Positions 8,819 to 17,404 of a stretch of DNA of 64,000 nucleotides are shown here, one piece after another. Positions within the stretch are counted from its first letter, which is position 1. Every line of letters begins with the position of its first letter. The position numbers and the translations under genes were made by a program. The notes under the pieces were generated by a model. The model saw nothing but the letters and a program-made list of their open reading frames with translations, was not told where the DNA came from and did no database searches. Origin of the DNA: an uncultured Methylomonas sp. (GTDB lineage: Bacteria > Pseudomonadota > Gammaproteobacteria > Methylococcales > Methylomonadaceae); contig CAKZJE010000109.1 in NCBI GenBank assembly GCA_936941155.1, positions 56,751-120,750 on the forward strand, read 5' to 3'.

Positions 8819-9735
8819 ACTCAAACCGCTTTTGGTGAAAACTGAAAGCGGTTTTTTTGTGCGCGAGTATTCAACAGCCGCAAAGATACTTTTGCAGTAA
8901 ACTTACCCTTTATTTAATTAAAATAGGATTGAAATATGCCTACTAAAGAAAGAAAACTCATCAGTTTTGATTGGGCAATTAAAAAAATATTGCGCAGCAA
9001 GGCTAATTTTGAAGTATTAGAAGGTTTTTTAAGCGAGTTGTTATTTGATGATATAAAAATCAGCGAAATATTGGAAAGTGAAGCGAATAAAGAATCATTG
9101 GATGATAAATTTAATCGGTTAGATATTAAAGTTAAAAATTCAAATGATGAAATTGTTTTAGTTGAGATTCAATACAATCGAGAATTGGATTATTTACAGC
9201 GTATTTTGTATGGTTCATCAAAGGTGATTGTTGAGCATATTAAAGAAAGCGAGGCTTATGCCAAAATAGTTAAAGTTATTTCGATTAATATTTTGTATTT
9301 TGATTTAGGTGTGGGTGATGATTATATTTATAAAGGCACAACGTCATTTAAGGGGCTGCATAATAAAAGCGTATTGAAATTAAATGCCAGACAATCTGAA
9401 TTATATAAAACAGAATTAGTGGAAAAAATATTTCCTGAGTATTATTTGATTCGGATTAATAATTTTGATGACATTGCGAAAGATAGTTTGGATGAATGGA
9501 TTTATTTTTTAAAAAATGAGGAAATTAAAGAGCATTTCAAAGCAAAAGGATTGGCAAAAGCCAAAGAGGTATTGGATTATTTAAAATGTTCTGATGCAGA
9601 AAGACGCGAGTATGAATACTATAAAGAATCGTTGCATTATCAAGCGAGTATGTATGAGTCAACTTATGTGGTTGGCAAAATGGATGGAATTAAGGAGGGA
9701 ATTAAAGAGGGAATTAAAGCAGGGATTGAACAAGG
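8819..9735 (+). repeat. Long direct repeat, copy 1 (terminator + Rpn gene)
   Basis: From the terminator after RTX gene A through most of the Rpn gene, this segment is almost identical to 13460-14361 (constant offset of 4641 bases, scattered synonymous changes only). The second copy lacks one 15-base GGAATTAAAGAG-type unit. This is a recent duplication. Confidence 0.9.
8823..8858 (+). terminator. Rho-independent terminator (AAACCGCTTT family, copy 2)
   Basis: The stem AAACCGCTTT / AAAGCGGTTT is followed by seven T, directly after RTX gene A. It separates RTX gene A from the Rpn gene downstream. Confidence 0.9.
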
Positions 9736-9856
9736 GATAGAGAAAGGAATTGAAAAGGAAAAATTAGCAACAGCCAAAGCAATGTTAGCCGAAGGTTTTG
9801 ATATTGAAATGGTTGCTAAAATTACAGGACTCACGACAGAAATGATTTTGCAGTAA
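8936..9856 (+). CDS. Rpn-family recombination-promoting nuclease / PD-(D/E)XK transposase-like protein, copy 1
   Basis: This 306-residue protein begins with the usual Rpn start (LISFDWAIKKILRSKANFEVL). It carries a PD-(D/E)XK core: Asp in RLDIKVKN and Glu-Xaa-Gln in LVEIQYNRELDYLQR. The C-terminus has tandem GIKEGI/GIEKGI repeats, probably helical, and ends in the family tail KITGLTTEMIL. Such proteins are DNA endonucleases that promote RecA-independent recombination in E. coli. The start is supported by AGGA at 8926-8929. Copy 2 at 13577-14482 is nearly identical. The gene lies between a terminator and a second Rpn-type gene, and its presence beside RTX duplications suggests a link to rearrangement, which is inference. 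Confidence 0.85.
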   Translation: MPTKERKLISFDWAIKKILRSKANFEVLEGFLSELLFDDIKISEILESEANKESLDDKFNRLDIKVKNSNDEIVLVEIQYNRELDYLQRILYGSSKVIVEHIKESEAYAKIVKVISINILYFDLGVGDDYIYKGTTSFKGLHNKSVLKLNARQSELYKTELVEKIFPEYYLIRINNFDDIAKDSLDEWIYFLKNEEIKEHFKAKGLAKAKEVLDYLKCSDAERREYEYYKESLHYQASMYESTYVVGKMDGIKEGIKEGIKAGIEQGIEKGIEKEKLATAKAMLAEGFDIEMVAKITGLTTEMILQ

Positions 9857-9887
9857 ACTTCAGGCAATTATTCAATAGGAGAAAATA

Positions 9888-10706
9888 ATGAAACAGGTTG
9901 CTTCATTGCGCTATGGCGTGATTTTTAAAAAAGCTTTTTGCGATGTGGATGTCTTTAAAGGTTTTGTACGCGATATTTTAGGCATTCATCTTGAAATAAC
10001 GGCTGTTGAAACTGAAAAAGAGTTTGATACTTTGATTGGTAATGTCAAACCGCGTTTTGATTTATACGCCAAAGATGAAAAAAATCGAGTCATCGTCGAT
10101 ATTCAACACCGCAAAGACCACGATCATTATGACCGTTTTTTGCATTATCACTGCATGGCATTGTTAGAACAAGTTAAAAACTCAGAAAATTACAAGCCAG
10201 CTTTAGCGGTTTATACCATTGTGGTTTTAACGTCGGGGGATAAATATAAACAGCCGGTTTCCGTGATTGATTTTGACCCTAAAGATTTGAAAGGCAAGCC
10301 TTTAGGCGAAATTCCACATAAGGTGATTTATCTTTGCCCGAAGTATTTGAATGAGCAAACGCCGCAACTTTATCGGGAATGGATGCAGGTGATTGATGAT
10401 AGTTTAGATGGTTCAGTGGATGAGTCGTTATACCATCTTGCCGAAATTGATAAAGTTTTGGTGCATATTGAACAGGATGGCATTACGCCGGAAGAACGCT
10501 ATTGGATGATTGAGGAATATAGCGAAGAAAAAGCAAAGCAGGAAAATTATGAAGACGGCATTGAGAAAGGGATTGAGAAAGGGATTGAGAAAGGCAAATT
10601 AGAAACGGCTAAAGCTCTGTTAAAAATGGACGTGGCGATTGAAATTATTTCACAAGCAACCGGTTTAACTTTTATTGAAATTGAACACTTAAGATTACAG
10701 GACTAA
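9888..10706 (+). CDS. Second, divergent Rpn/PD-(D/E)XK family protein
   Basis: This 272-residue protein is of a different Rpn subfamily from its neighbour. Asp and Asp-Ile-Gln of the nuclease core are seen in KPRFDLYAKDEKN and VIVDIQHRKDHDHYDRF. Three tandem GIEKGIEKG units follow near residue 225. It starts 31 bases after the previous Rpn gene with a GGAGAA ribosome site. Its last codons run into sequence that, in another frame, encodes the tail ITGLTADVIL of the 13577-type Rpn protein. The natural C-terminus has therefore probably been replaced by a recombination junction. Confidence 0.75.
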   Translation: MKQVASLRYGVIFKKAFCDVDVFKGFVRDILGIHLEITAVETEKEFDTLIGNVKPRFDLYAKDEKNRVIVDIQHRKDHDHYDRFLHYHCMALLEQVKNSENYKPALAVYTIVVLTSGDKYKQPVSVIDFDPKDLKGKPLGEIPHKVIYLCPKYLNEQTPQLYREWMQVIDDSLDGSVDESLYHLAEIDKVLVHIEQDGITPEERYWMIEEYSEEKAKQENYEDGIEKGIEKGIEKGKLETAKALLKMDVAIEIISQATGLTFIEIEHLRLQD

Positions 10707-10726
10707 CAGCCGATGTGATTTTGTAA
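10691..10726 (+). pseudogene. Residual 3' end of an Rpn gene
   Basis: In a frame different from the overlapping gene, this segment encodes KITGLTADVIL followed by TAA. It matches the last codons of the Rpn gene at 13577-14482, and the sequence after it matches too (offset 3756). It is what remains of an Rpn gene that once directly preceded RTX gene B. Confidence 0.75.
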
Positions 10727-10784
10727 TCGTCTGTTTTCCGTGCTATAAAGCAACGTGAATTTTCTTATTTAAAAGGTGAACAAA

Positions 10785-13445
10785 ATGGCAACAAGCGGCG
10801 CAATTATTACGGATTTTGGTGGTTATGACAAAGGGCAGTATGTTTTGGTACAGCCGGATGGCAAGATTGTGGTGATGGGATTGACTTCGGGTTTAACTGC
10901 TGACGATTTGGCGGTGGCGCGTTATAACAGCAATGGCAGTTTAGATACGACTTTTGATACGGATGGTAAGTTGATTGCCACATCAACCATGACCATTAAC
11001 AGCGTCAAAATGTTAAGTGATGGAAAGTTTTTAACGGTTGGTAGAAGCAATAATGATTTTGCGGTGACTCGTTACAACGTGGATGCCAGTTTGGATACTA
11101 CGTTTGATACGGATGGCAAAGTAACAACTGATATTTATGGGGGCTATACTGATTCTGCTAGAGCTGTCATGGTGCAAGTGGATAGTAAGTTGCTTGTGGT
11201 CGGCTCTTTCAATACTGGTCAGTTTGGTGTGGTTCGTTACAATGCAAATTGTAGCTTAGACACTACTTTTTCCGGTGATGGTAAACTTTATATGAGTAGC
11301 GGTATTGCTACTGCGGTTGCTGTGCAGCCTGATGGTAAAGTTGTTGTAGCAGGAGACTATAGTAATGACTTTCAAGTTGTTCGTTTAAATCGGGATGGCT
11401 CACTAGACACTACTTTTAGTGGTGATGGCGTAGTTACTACCAGTGTTGGCACAACAGACCATGTTTATACTGTCAATGTATTAAGTTCAGGTAAAATTTT
11501 GGTCGGCGGAACCAGTGATGGTAATTTCGCTTTGGTACGTTACAACCCTGACGGCACACTTGATACCACGTTTGACACCGACGGCAAATTAGTCACTTCA
11601 CTAGGATTAGGCGCATCCGCAACGCTGCATAGCATCGTCACATCCAGCGATGGTAAATATATTGCGGTGGGCACAGATGGCAATAATGACATCATCGTGA
11701 TGCGTTTTAACAGTGATGGTTCGTTAGACACCACTTTCGATACTGACGGCAAAGTCACCACCGATTTAGGCGGCTGGGAAGAAGGTATGAGTGTTATTGC
11801 GCAAAGCGATGGCAAAATTCTAGTCGCGGGTTCTTCGGATACTGATTTTGCTTTAGTGCGGTATAACACCGATGGCAGTTTAGATACTTCATTTAACGGC
11901 TCTAATGTCGTCAATAATTTACCTGTCGGAACGGTCACTATCGCTGGCAATGCGGTGAAAGGACAAGTTTTAACAGCATCAAACAATTTAACCGATGCCG
12001 ACGGCTTAGGCACTATCAGTTATCAATGGCAAGCAGATGGTGTGAATGTGGGAACTGCCAACAATACTTACACCTTAACCGCCACAGACATTGGCAAAAC
12101 CATCACAGCTACTGCTAAATACACTGACTTATTGGGCACGGCTGAAAGCAAAATCAGCGCGGCAACAGTCGCAGTCACCGATACTCCTGTTAGTGGCACA
12201 GCGGGCGTAACCATCACTGGCACTGATTTTTCTACCAACGAACAAGGCGACACTGCTGTTTTCAGCGTTAAATTAAACTCCGCCCCCACCCGCGATGTCA
12301 CGCTTAACTTCACTTCCAGCGATACCACCGAAGGCACGTTAAGCAAATCTAGCTTTGTTTTCACCTCCGCCAATTGGTCAACCGCACAAACGCTCACTAT
12401 CACCGGACAAAATGATGCGCTGGTTGATGGCAATATTGCTTATACCATCAATGCTGCTGTTAGCACCTTAGATGTGATTTATAAAAGCGTCACCGTGAAC
12501 AGCTTAACCTTGACCAATCAAGATACGGTGATTGTTAATGTTCAAAACATCACAGGCACAAATGGGATTGATATATTACAAGGCTCAGCCGCGCCCACTT
12601 ATATGCTTGGCGAAGCAGGAGATGATGATTTATCAGGCGGCGCGGGTAACGACACCATTTACGGCAGTTACGGCAATGATGTGATATTCGGCGAAGCAGA
12701 TAACGATGTGTTGTATGGCGAACAAGATGCCGACTACATGGAAGGCGGCACGGGCAATGACACATTGGACGGTGGTTTAGGGCTAGATACCATGATAGGC
12801 GGCGCAGGCAACGACACTTATTATTTAGGCTATGACGCGGCGGATGTGATTGATGACCAAGGTTTAGCCACTGATGTTGATACCGTGATTATGCCGTATC
12901 AATTGACCAAATACACGTTAGCAAAAGGCATTGAAAACGCCACGATTACTGAAGGCACAAAAGGCAGCTTAACAGGCAATGCAAGCAACAATACGTTAAC
13001 AGGCAATTCAGGAATAAATACACTAACGGGTGCTGTGGGTCGCGATTCCTTGTTCGGCGGTAAAGGTAACGATGTATTAAACGGCGGCACACAAAATGAC
13101 ACCTTAACTGGCGGTGCTGGGAATGATGCTTTTATATTCAATGTAGCTTTGACTGCTAACATTGATTTGATTACAGACTTTGCCCCTGTGAACGACACCA
13201 TTAAACTGGAAAACAGTATTTTTAAATCCTTAAGCACAGTTGGAACACTTGCCGCAGATCAATTTATCTCCGGTGCAAATGTACTTGCAGCCGTTGATAG
13301 CAATGACCATCTGATTTACGACACAACCAGCGGTAAATTGTTTTACGATGCTGATGGCGACGGAGCTGGGGCGGCAGTGCAAATAGCTTTGATTGGCTTA
13401 AGCACTCACGCTGCATTAACCAATGCAGATTTTGTAGTAATTTAA
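10785..13445 (+). CDS. RTX protein B with delta-60-type beta-propeller repeats
   Basis: The start is the ATG at 10785 (MATSGAII), 8 bases after AAAGGTG. An in-frame GTG at 10776 overlaps that site and is less likely. The protein has 886 residues. Residues ~5-372 are six to seven delta-60 (DUF5122) repeats of the form VQPDGKIVV...[20 protein letters not shown], expected to form a propeller. Residues ~378-465 are Ig/cadherin-like. Residues ~472-585 (FSTNEQGDTAVFSVKL) are Calx-beta-like. Calcium-binding GGAGNDTI repeats (~592-680 and ~725-780) and the shared C-terminal secretion-type module follow. It is a close paralogue of RTX protein C, and their last ~340 codons are nearly identical in DNA. 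Confidence 0.85.
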   Translation: MATSGAIITDFGGYDKGQYVLVQPDGKIVVMGLTSGLTADDLAVARYNSNGSLDTTFDTDGKLIATSTMTINSVKMLSDGKFLTVGRSNNDFAVTRYNVDASLDTTFDTDGKVTTDIYGGYTDSARAVMVQVDSKLLVVGSFNTGQFGVVRYNANCSLDTTFSGDGKLYMSSGIATAVAVQPDGKVVVAGDYSNDFQVVRLNRDGSLDTTFSGDGVVTTSVGTTDHVYTVNVLSSGKILVGGTSDGNFALVRYNPDGTLDTTFDTDGKLVTSLGLGASATLHSIVTSSDGKYIAVGTDGNNDIIVMRFNSDGSLDTTFDTDGKVTTDLGGWEEGMSVIAQSDGKILVAGSSDTDFALVRYNTDGSLDTSFNGSNVVNNLPVGTVTIAGNAVKGQVLTASNNLTDADGLGTISYQWQADGVNVGTANNTYTLTATDIGKTITATAKYTDLLGTAESKISAATVAVTDTPVSGTAGVTITGTDFSTNEQGDTAVFSVKLNSAPTRDVTLNFTSSDTTEGTLSKSSFVFTSANWSTAQTLTITGQNDALVDGNIAYTINAAVSTLDVIYKSVTVNSLTLTNQDTVIVNVQNITGTNGIDILQGSAAPTYMLGEAGDDDLSGGAGNDTIYGSYGNDVIFGEADNDVLYGEQDADYMEGGTGNDTLDGGLGLDTMIGGAGNDTYYLGYDAADVIDDQGLATDVDTVIMPYQLTKYTLAKGIENATITEGTKGSLTGNASNNTLTGNSGINTLTGAVGRDSLFGGKGNDVLNGGTQNDTLTGGAGNDAFIFNVALTANIDLITDFAPVNDTIKLENSIFKSLSTVGTLAADQFISGANVLAAVDSNDHLIYDTTSGKLFYDADGDGAGAAVQIALIGLSTHAALTNADFVVI

Positions 13446-13499
13446 ACATTTTTCACTCAACTCAAACCGCTTTTGGTGAAAACTGAAAGCGGTTTTTTT
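12428..13499 (+). repeat. Homogenised RTX 3' module, copy in gene B
   Basis: This segment, including the terminator, is nearly identical to 16190-17261 (offset 3762), whereas the 5' halves of the two genes have diverged more. Shorter relatives of the module lie in the genes at 17405 and 20446. Confidence 0.85.
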
Positions 13500-14361
13500 G
13501 TGCGCGAGTATTCAACAGCCGCAAAGATACTTTTGCAGTAAACTTACCCTTTATTTAATTAAAATAGGATTGAAATATGCCTACTAAAGAAAGAAAACTC
13601 ATCAGTTTTGATTGGGCAATTAAAAAAATATTGCGCAGCAAGGCTAATTTTGAAGTATTAGAAGGTTTTTTAAGCGAGTTGTTATTTGATGATATAAAAA
13701 TCAGCGAAATATTGGAAAGTGAAGCGAATAAAGAATCATTGGATGATAAATTTAATCGGTTAGACATTAAAGTTAAAAATTCAAATGATGAAATTGTTTT
13801 AGTTGAGATTCAATACAATCGAGAATTGGATTATTTGCAGCGTATTTTGTATGGTTCTTCAAAAGTGATTGTTGAGCATATTAAAGAAAGCGAGGCTTAT
13901 GCCAAAATAGTTAAAGTGATTTCGATTAATATTTTGTATTTTGATTTAGGTGTGGGTGATGATTATATTTATAAAGGTACAACGTCATTTAAGGGTTTAC
14001 ATAATAAGAGTGTGTTGAAATTAAATGCCAGACAGTCTGAGTTATATAAAACAGAATTAGTGGAAAAAATATTTCCTGAGTATTATTTAATTCGGATTAA
14101 TAACTTTGATGATATTGCGAAAGATAGTTTGGATGAATGGATTTATTTTTTAAAAAATGAAGAAATTAAAGAGCATTTCAAAGCAAAAGGATTGGCAAAA
14201 GCCAAAGAGGTATTGGATTATTTAAAATGTTCTGATGCAGAAAGACGCGAGTATGAATACTATAAAGAATCGTTGCATTATCAAGCGAGTATGTATGAGT
14301 CAACTTATGTGGTTGGCAAAATGGATGGAATTAAGGAGGGAATTAAAGCAGGGATTGAACA
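13460..14361 (+). repeat. Long direct repeat, copy 2 (terminator + Rpn gene)
   Basis: Second copy of 8819-9735, with one 15-base repeat unit of the GIKEGI-coding tract lost. Confidence 0.9.
13464..13499 (+). terminator. Rho-independent terminator (AAACCGCTTT family, copy 3)
   Basis: Same stem and T-tract as at 8823-8858. It ends RTX gene B. Confidence 0.9.
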
Positions 14362-14482
14362 AGGGATTGAACAAGGTGAACAGCGTAAAGCACTTGAATT
14401 GGCTAAAGCAATGTTAGCCGAAGGTTTTGATATACAAACCATTGTTAAGATTACAGGGCTAACGGCAGATGTGATTTTGTAA
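13577..14482 (+). CDS. Rpn-family recombination-promoting nuclease, copy 2
   Basis: This 301-residue protein is nearly identical to the Rpn protein at 8936 over its first ~250 residues, with the same Asp and Glu-Xaa-Gln nuclease core. The C-terminal end differs: fewer GIKEGI units, then EQRKALELAKAMLAEG and the tail KITGLTADVIL. The DNA differences from copy 1 are mostly silent. The stop is followed by the same ~58-base leader that precedes RTX gene B. The repeated unit is thus terminator, Rpn gene, RTX gene. Function as for copy 1. Confidence 0.85.
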   Translation: MPTKERKLISFDWAIKKILRSKANFEVLEGFLSELLFDDIKISEILESEANKESLDDKFNRLDIKVKNSNDEIVLVEIQYNRELDYLQRILYGSSKVIVEHIKESEAYAKIVKVISINILYFDLGVGDDYIYKGTTSFKGLHNKSVLKLNARQSELYKTELVEKIFPEYYLIRINNFDDIAKDSLDEWIYFLKNEEIKEHFKAKGLAKAKEVLDYLKCSDAERREYEYYKESLHYQASMYESTYVVGKMDGIKEGIKAGIEQGIEQGEQRKALELAKAMLAEGFDIQTIVKITGLTADVIL

Positions 14483-14540
14483 TCGTCTGTTTTTCATGCT
14501 ATAAAACAACGTGAATTTTCTTATTTAAAAGGTGAACAAA

Positions 14541-17207
14541 ATGGCAACAAGTGGCGCAATTCTGACAGATTTTGGGACTTACGATAAAGGGCAGTATGTT
14601 TTAGTACAGCCGGATGGCAAGATTGTGGTGATGGGTTTAACGTCCGGTTTAACGACGGATGATTTGGCGATAGCGCGGTACAACACCAATGGCAGTTTAG
14701 ATACTACGTTTGATACAGATGGTAAATTGATTGCCACATCAACCATGACTATTAACAGTGTCAAAATGTTAAGTGATGGAAAGTTTTTAACGGTTGGCGA
14801 CAATGGCGCAGACTTTGCTTTGGCTCGTTACAGCGTAGATGGCACTTTGGATACTACGTTTGATAGGGATGGTAAAGTAACAACTAATATTACTGACTAT
14901 AGTTATGTTGATTATGCTACAGCTGTCATGGTACAAGCTGATAGTAAGTTGCTTGTGGTTGGAACTAATTCAGCCTACGTTCAATTTGTGGCAGTGCGTT
15001 ACAATTCAAATGGTAGCTTAGATACTACTTTTTCCGGTGATGGTAAACTTTTGACGAGTAACGGTATTGCCACTGCGGTTGCTGTGCAGCCAGACGGTAA
15101 AGTGGTGATGGCGGGTAACTATAATAATGATTTTCAGGTTGTTCGTTTAAATCGACACGGTTCAACGGATTCGACTTTTAGTGGTGATGGTTTTGTTACT
15201 ACCAGTGTTGGCACAACAGACAGTGTTTATACTGTCAATGTCTTGGGTTCAGGTAAAATTTTAGTGGGTGGAACCAGTGCTGATAATTTCGCTTTAGTGC
15301 GTTACAATCCTGATGGTACGCTTGATACCACTTTTGACACCGATGGCAAATTAGTCACTTCATTAGGATTAGGCACAACTGCAACACTAAATAGCATCGT
15401 CACATCCAGCGATGGTAAATATATCGCTGCGGGTACAGATGGCAATAAAGACATCATCGTGATGCGTTTTAACAGTGATGGTTCGTTAGATACCACTTTC
15501 GACACGGACGGTAAAGTCACCACCGATTTAGGTGGCTGGGAAGAAGGCAACAGCGTTGTCGTGCAAAGCGATGGCAAAATTCTAGTCGCAGGTTCTTCGG
15601 ATACTGACTTTGCTTTAGTCCGTTACAACACCGATGGCAGTTTAGATACCACATTCAGCGGGTCGAATATCGTTAATAATTTACCTGTCGGAACTGTCAC
15701 TATTTCAGGCAGCACTGTCAAAGGACAAATCCTCACCGCCTCTAACAATCTGACTGATGCAGACGGTTTAGGCAATATCAGCTATCAATGGCAAGCGGGC
15801 GGTGTCAATGTTGGCACTGTCAGCAATACTTACACCTTAACCGCCGCTGACATTGGCAAAACCATCACAGCTACTGCTAAATACACTGACTTGTTAGGCA
15901 CGGCTGAAAGCGTAAGCAGTGCTGCAACCGTTGCCGTCACCGATACCCCCGTCAGTGGCACAGCCGGCGTAACCATCACTGGCACTGATTTTTCTACCAA
16001 CGAACAAGGCGATACTGCGGTTTTCAATATCAAATTAAACTCCGCTCCCACCCGCGATGTCACGCTTAACTTCACTTCCAGCGATACCACCGAAGGCGTA
16101 TTAAGCAAAAGCAGCTTTGTTTTCACCTCCGCAAATTGGGCAACCGCACAAACTCTCACAATCACCGGACAAAATGATGCTTTGATTGATGGCAATATTG
16201 CTTATACCATCAATGCTGCTGTTAGCACCTTAGATGTGATTTATAAAAGCGTCACCGTGAACAGCTTAACCTTGACCAATCAAGATACGGTGATTGTTAA
16301 TGTTCAAAACATCACAGGCACAAATGGGATTGATATATTACAAGGCTCAGCCGCGCCCACTTATATGCTTGGCGAAGCAGGAGATGATGATTTATCAGGC
16401 GGCGCGGGTAACGACACCATTTACGGCAGTTACGGCAATGATGTGATATTCGGCGAAGCAGATAACGATGTGTTGTATGGCGAACAAGATGCCGACTACA
16501 TGGAAGGCGGCACGGGCAATGACACATTGGACGGTGGTTTAGGGCTAGATACCATGATAGGCGGCGCAGGCAACGACACTTATTATTTAGGCTATGACGC
16601 GGCGGATGTGATTGATGACCAAGGTTTAGCCACTGATGTTGATACCGTGATTATGCCGTATCAATTGACTAAATACACGTTAGCAAAAGGCATTGAAAAC
16701 GCCACGATTACCGAAGGCACCAAAGGCAGTTTAACAGGCAATGCAAGCAACAACACGTTAACAGGCAATTCAGGAATAAATACACTAACGGGTGCTGTGG
16801 GTCGCGACTCCTTGTTCGGCGGCAAAGGTAATGACGTGTTAAACGGCGGCACCCAAAATGACACCTTAAGTGGCGGGACTGGGAATGATGCTTTTATATT
16901 CAATGTAGCTTTGACTGCTAACATTGATTTGATTACAGACTTTGCCCCTGTGAACGACACCATTAAACTGGAAAACAGTATTTTTAAATCCTTAAGCACA
17001 GTTGGAACACTTGCCGCAGATCAATTTATCTCCGGTGCAAATGTACTTGCAGCCGTTGATAGCAATGACCATCTGATTTACGACACAACCAGCGGTAAAT
17101 TGTTTTACGATGCTGATGGCGACGGAGCTGGGGCGGCAGTGCAAATAGCTTTGATTGGCTTAAGCACTCACGCTGCATTAACCAATGCAGATTTTGTAGT
17201 AATTTAA
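14541..17207 (+). CDS. RTX protein C with delta-60-type beta-propeller repeats
   Basis: The start is the ATG at 14541 (MATSGAIL) behind AAAGGTG, as in gene B. The in-frame GTG at 14532 is part of that ribosome site. The protein has 888 residues with the same order of parts as protein B: delta-60 repeats (residues ~5-373), an Ig-like domain, a Calx-beta-like domain, GGAGNDT calcium repeats and the common C-terminal module ending FVVI. The propeller region differs from protein B at many positions, while the last ~340 codons are nearly the same, pointing to gene conversion or partial duplication. Probably exported by a type I system encoded elsewhere. Confidence 0.85.
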   Translation: MATSGAILTDFGTYDKGQYVLVQPDGKIVVMGLTSGLTTDDLAIARYNTNGSLDTTFDTDGKLIATSTMTINSVKMLSDGKFLTVGDNGADFALARYSVDGTLDTTFDRDGKVTTNITDYSYVDYATAVMVQADSKLLVVGTNSAYVQFVAVRYNSNGSLDTTFSGDGKLLTSNGIATAVAVQPDGKVVMAGNYNNDFQVVRLNRHGSTDSTFSGDGFVTTSVGTTDSVYTVNVLGSGKILVGGTSADNFALVRYNPDGTLDTTFDTDGKLVTSLGLGTTATLNSIVTSSDGKYIAAGTDGNKDIIVMRFNSDGSLDTTFDTDGKVTTDLGGWEEGNSVVVQSDGKILVAGSSDTDFALVRYNTDGSLDTTFSGSNIVNNLPVGTVTISGSTVKGQILTASNNLTDADGLGNISYQWQAGGVNVGTVSNTYTLTAADIGKTITATAKYTDLLGTAESVSSAATVAVTDTPVSGTAGVTITGTDFSTNEQGDTAVFNIKLNSAPTRDVTLNFTSSDTTEGVLSKSSFVFTSANWATAQTLTITGQNDALIDGNIAYTINAAVSTLDVIYKSVTVNSLTLTNQDTVIVNVQNITGTNGIDILQGSAAPTYMLGEAGDDDLSGGAGNDTIYGSYGNDVIFGEADNDVLYGEQDADYMEGGTGNDTLDGGLGLDTMIGGAGNDTYYLGYDAADVIDDQGLATDVDTVIMPYQLTKYTLAKGIENATITEGTKGSLTGNASNNTLTGNSGINTLTGAVGRDSLFGGKGNDVLNGGTQNDTLSGGTGNDAFIFNVALTANIDLITDFAPVNDTIKLENSIFKSLSTVGTLAADQFISGANVLAAVDSNDHLIYDTTSGKLFYDADGDGAGAAVQIALIGLSTHAALTNADFVVI

Positions 17208-17225
17208 ACATTTTTCACTCAACTC

Positions 17226-17261
17226 AAACCGCTTTTGGTGAAAACTGAAAGCGGTTTTTTT
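17226..17261 (+). terminator. Rho-independent terminator (AAACCGCTTT family, copy 4)
   Basis: Same stem and T-tract as at 8823-8858. After it the sequence diverges from the other copies, and no Rpn gene follows here, only the trace ATGATTTTACAGTAA at 17341-17355. Confidence 0.9.
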
Positions 17262-17404
17262 GTTGTCTTGCGATAAGGATTGCAAACAAACTTTTTTGCT
17301 GAAAAAACGATTGTTAAAATGTCATTGCCTAACGGAAAAAATGATTTTACAGTAAGCAACTAACGCATTATCAAAAACAAATTTTACACACTGAGGATAA
17401 AAAC

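Noticed and set aside
10776..10784. GTG start (MNKMATSG) for RTX gene B, and the same at 14532 for gene C
   Set aside because: The GTG is part of the AAAGGTGA ribosome site. The ATG 9 bases later is well spaced and matches the MATQQ start of gene D.
11540..12433. Long minus-strand open frames opposite the RTX genes (for example 11540-12013 and 12068-12433)
   Set aside because: They are low-complexity reverse-strand shadows of the Gly/Asp/Thr repeats, appear at the same place in every paralogue, and lack ribosome sites.
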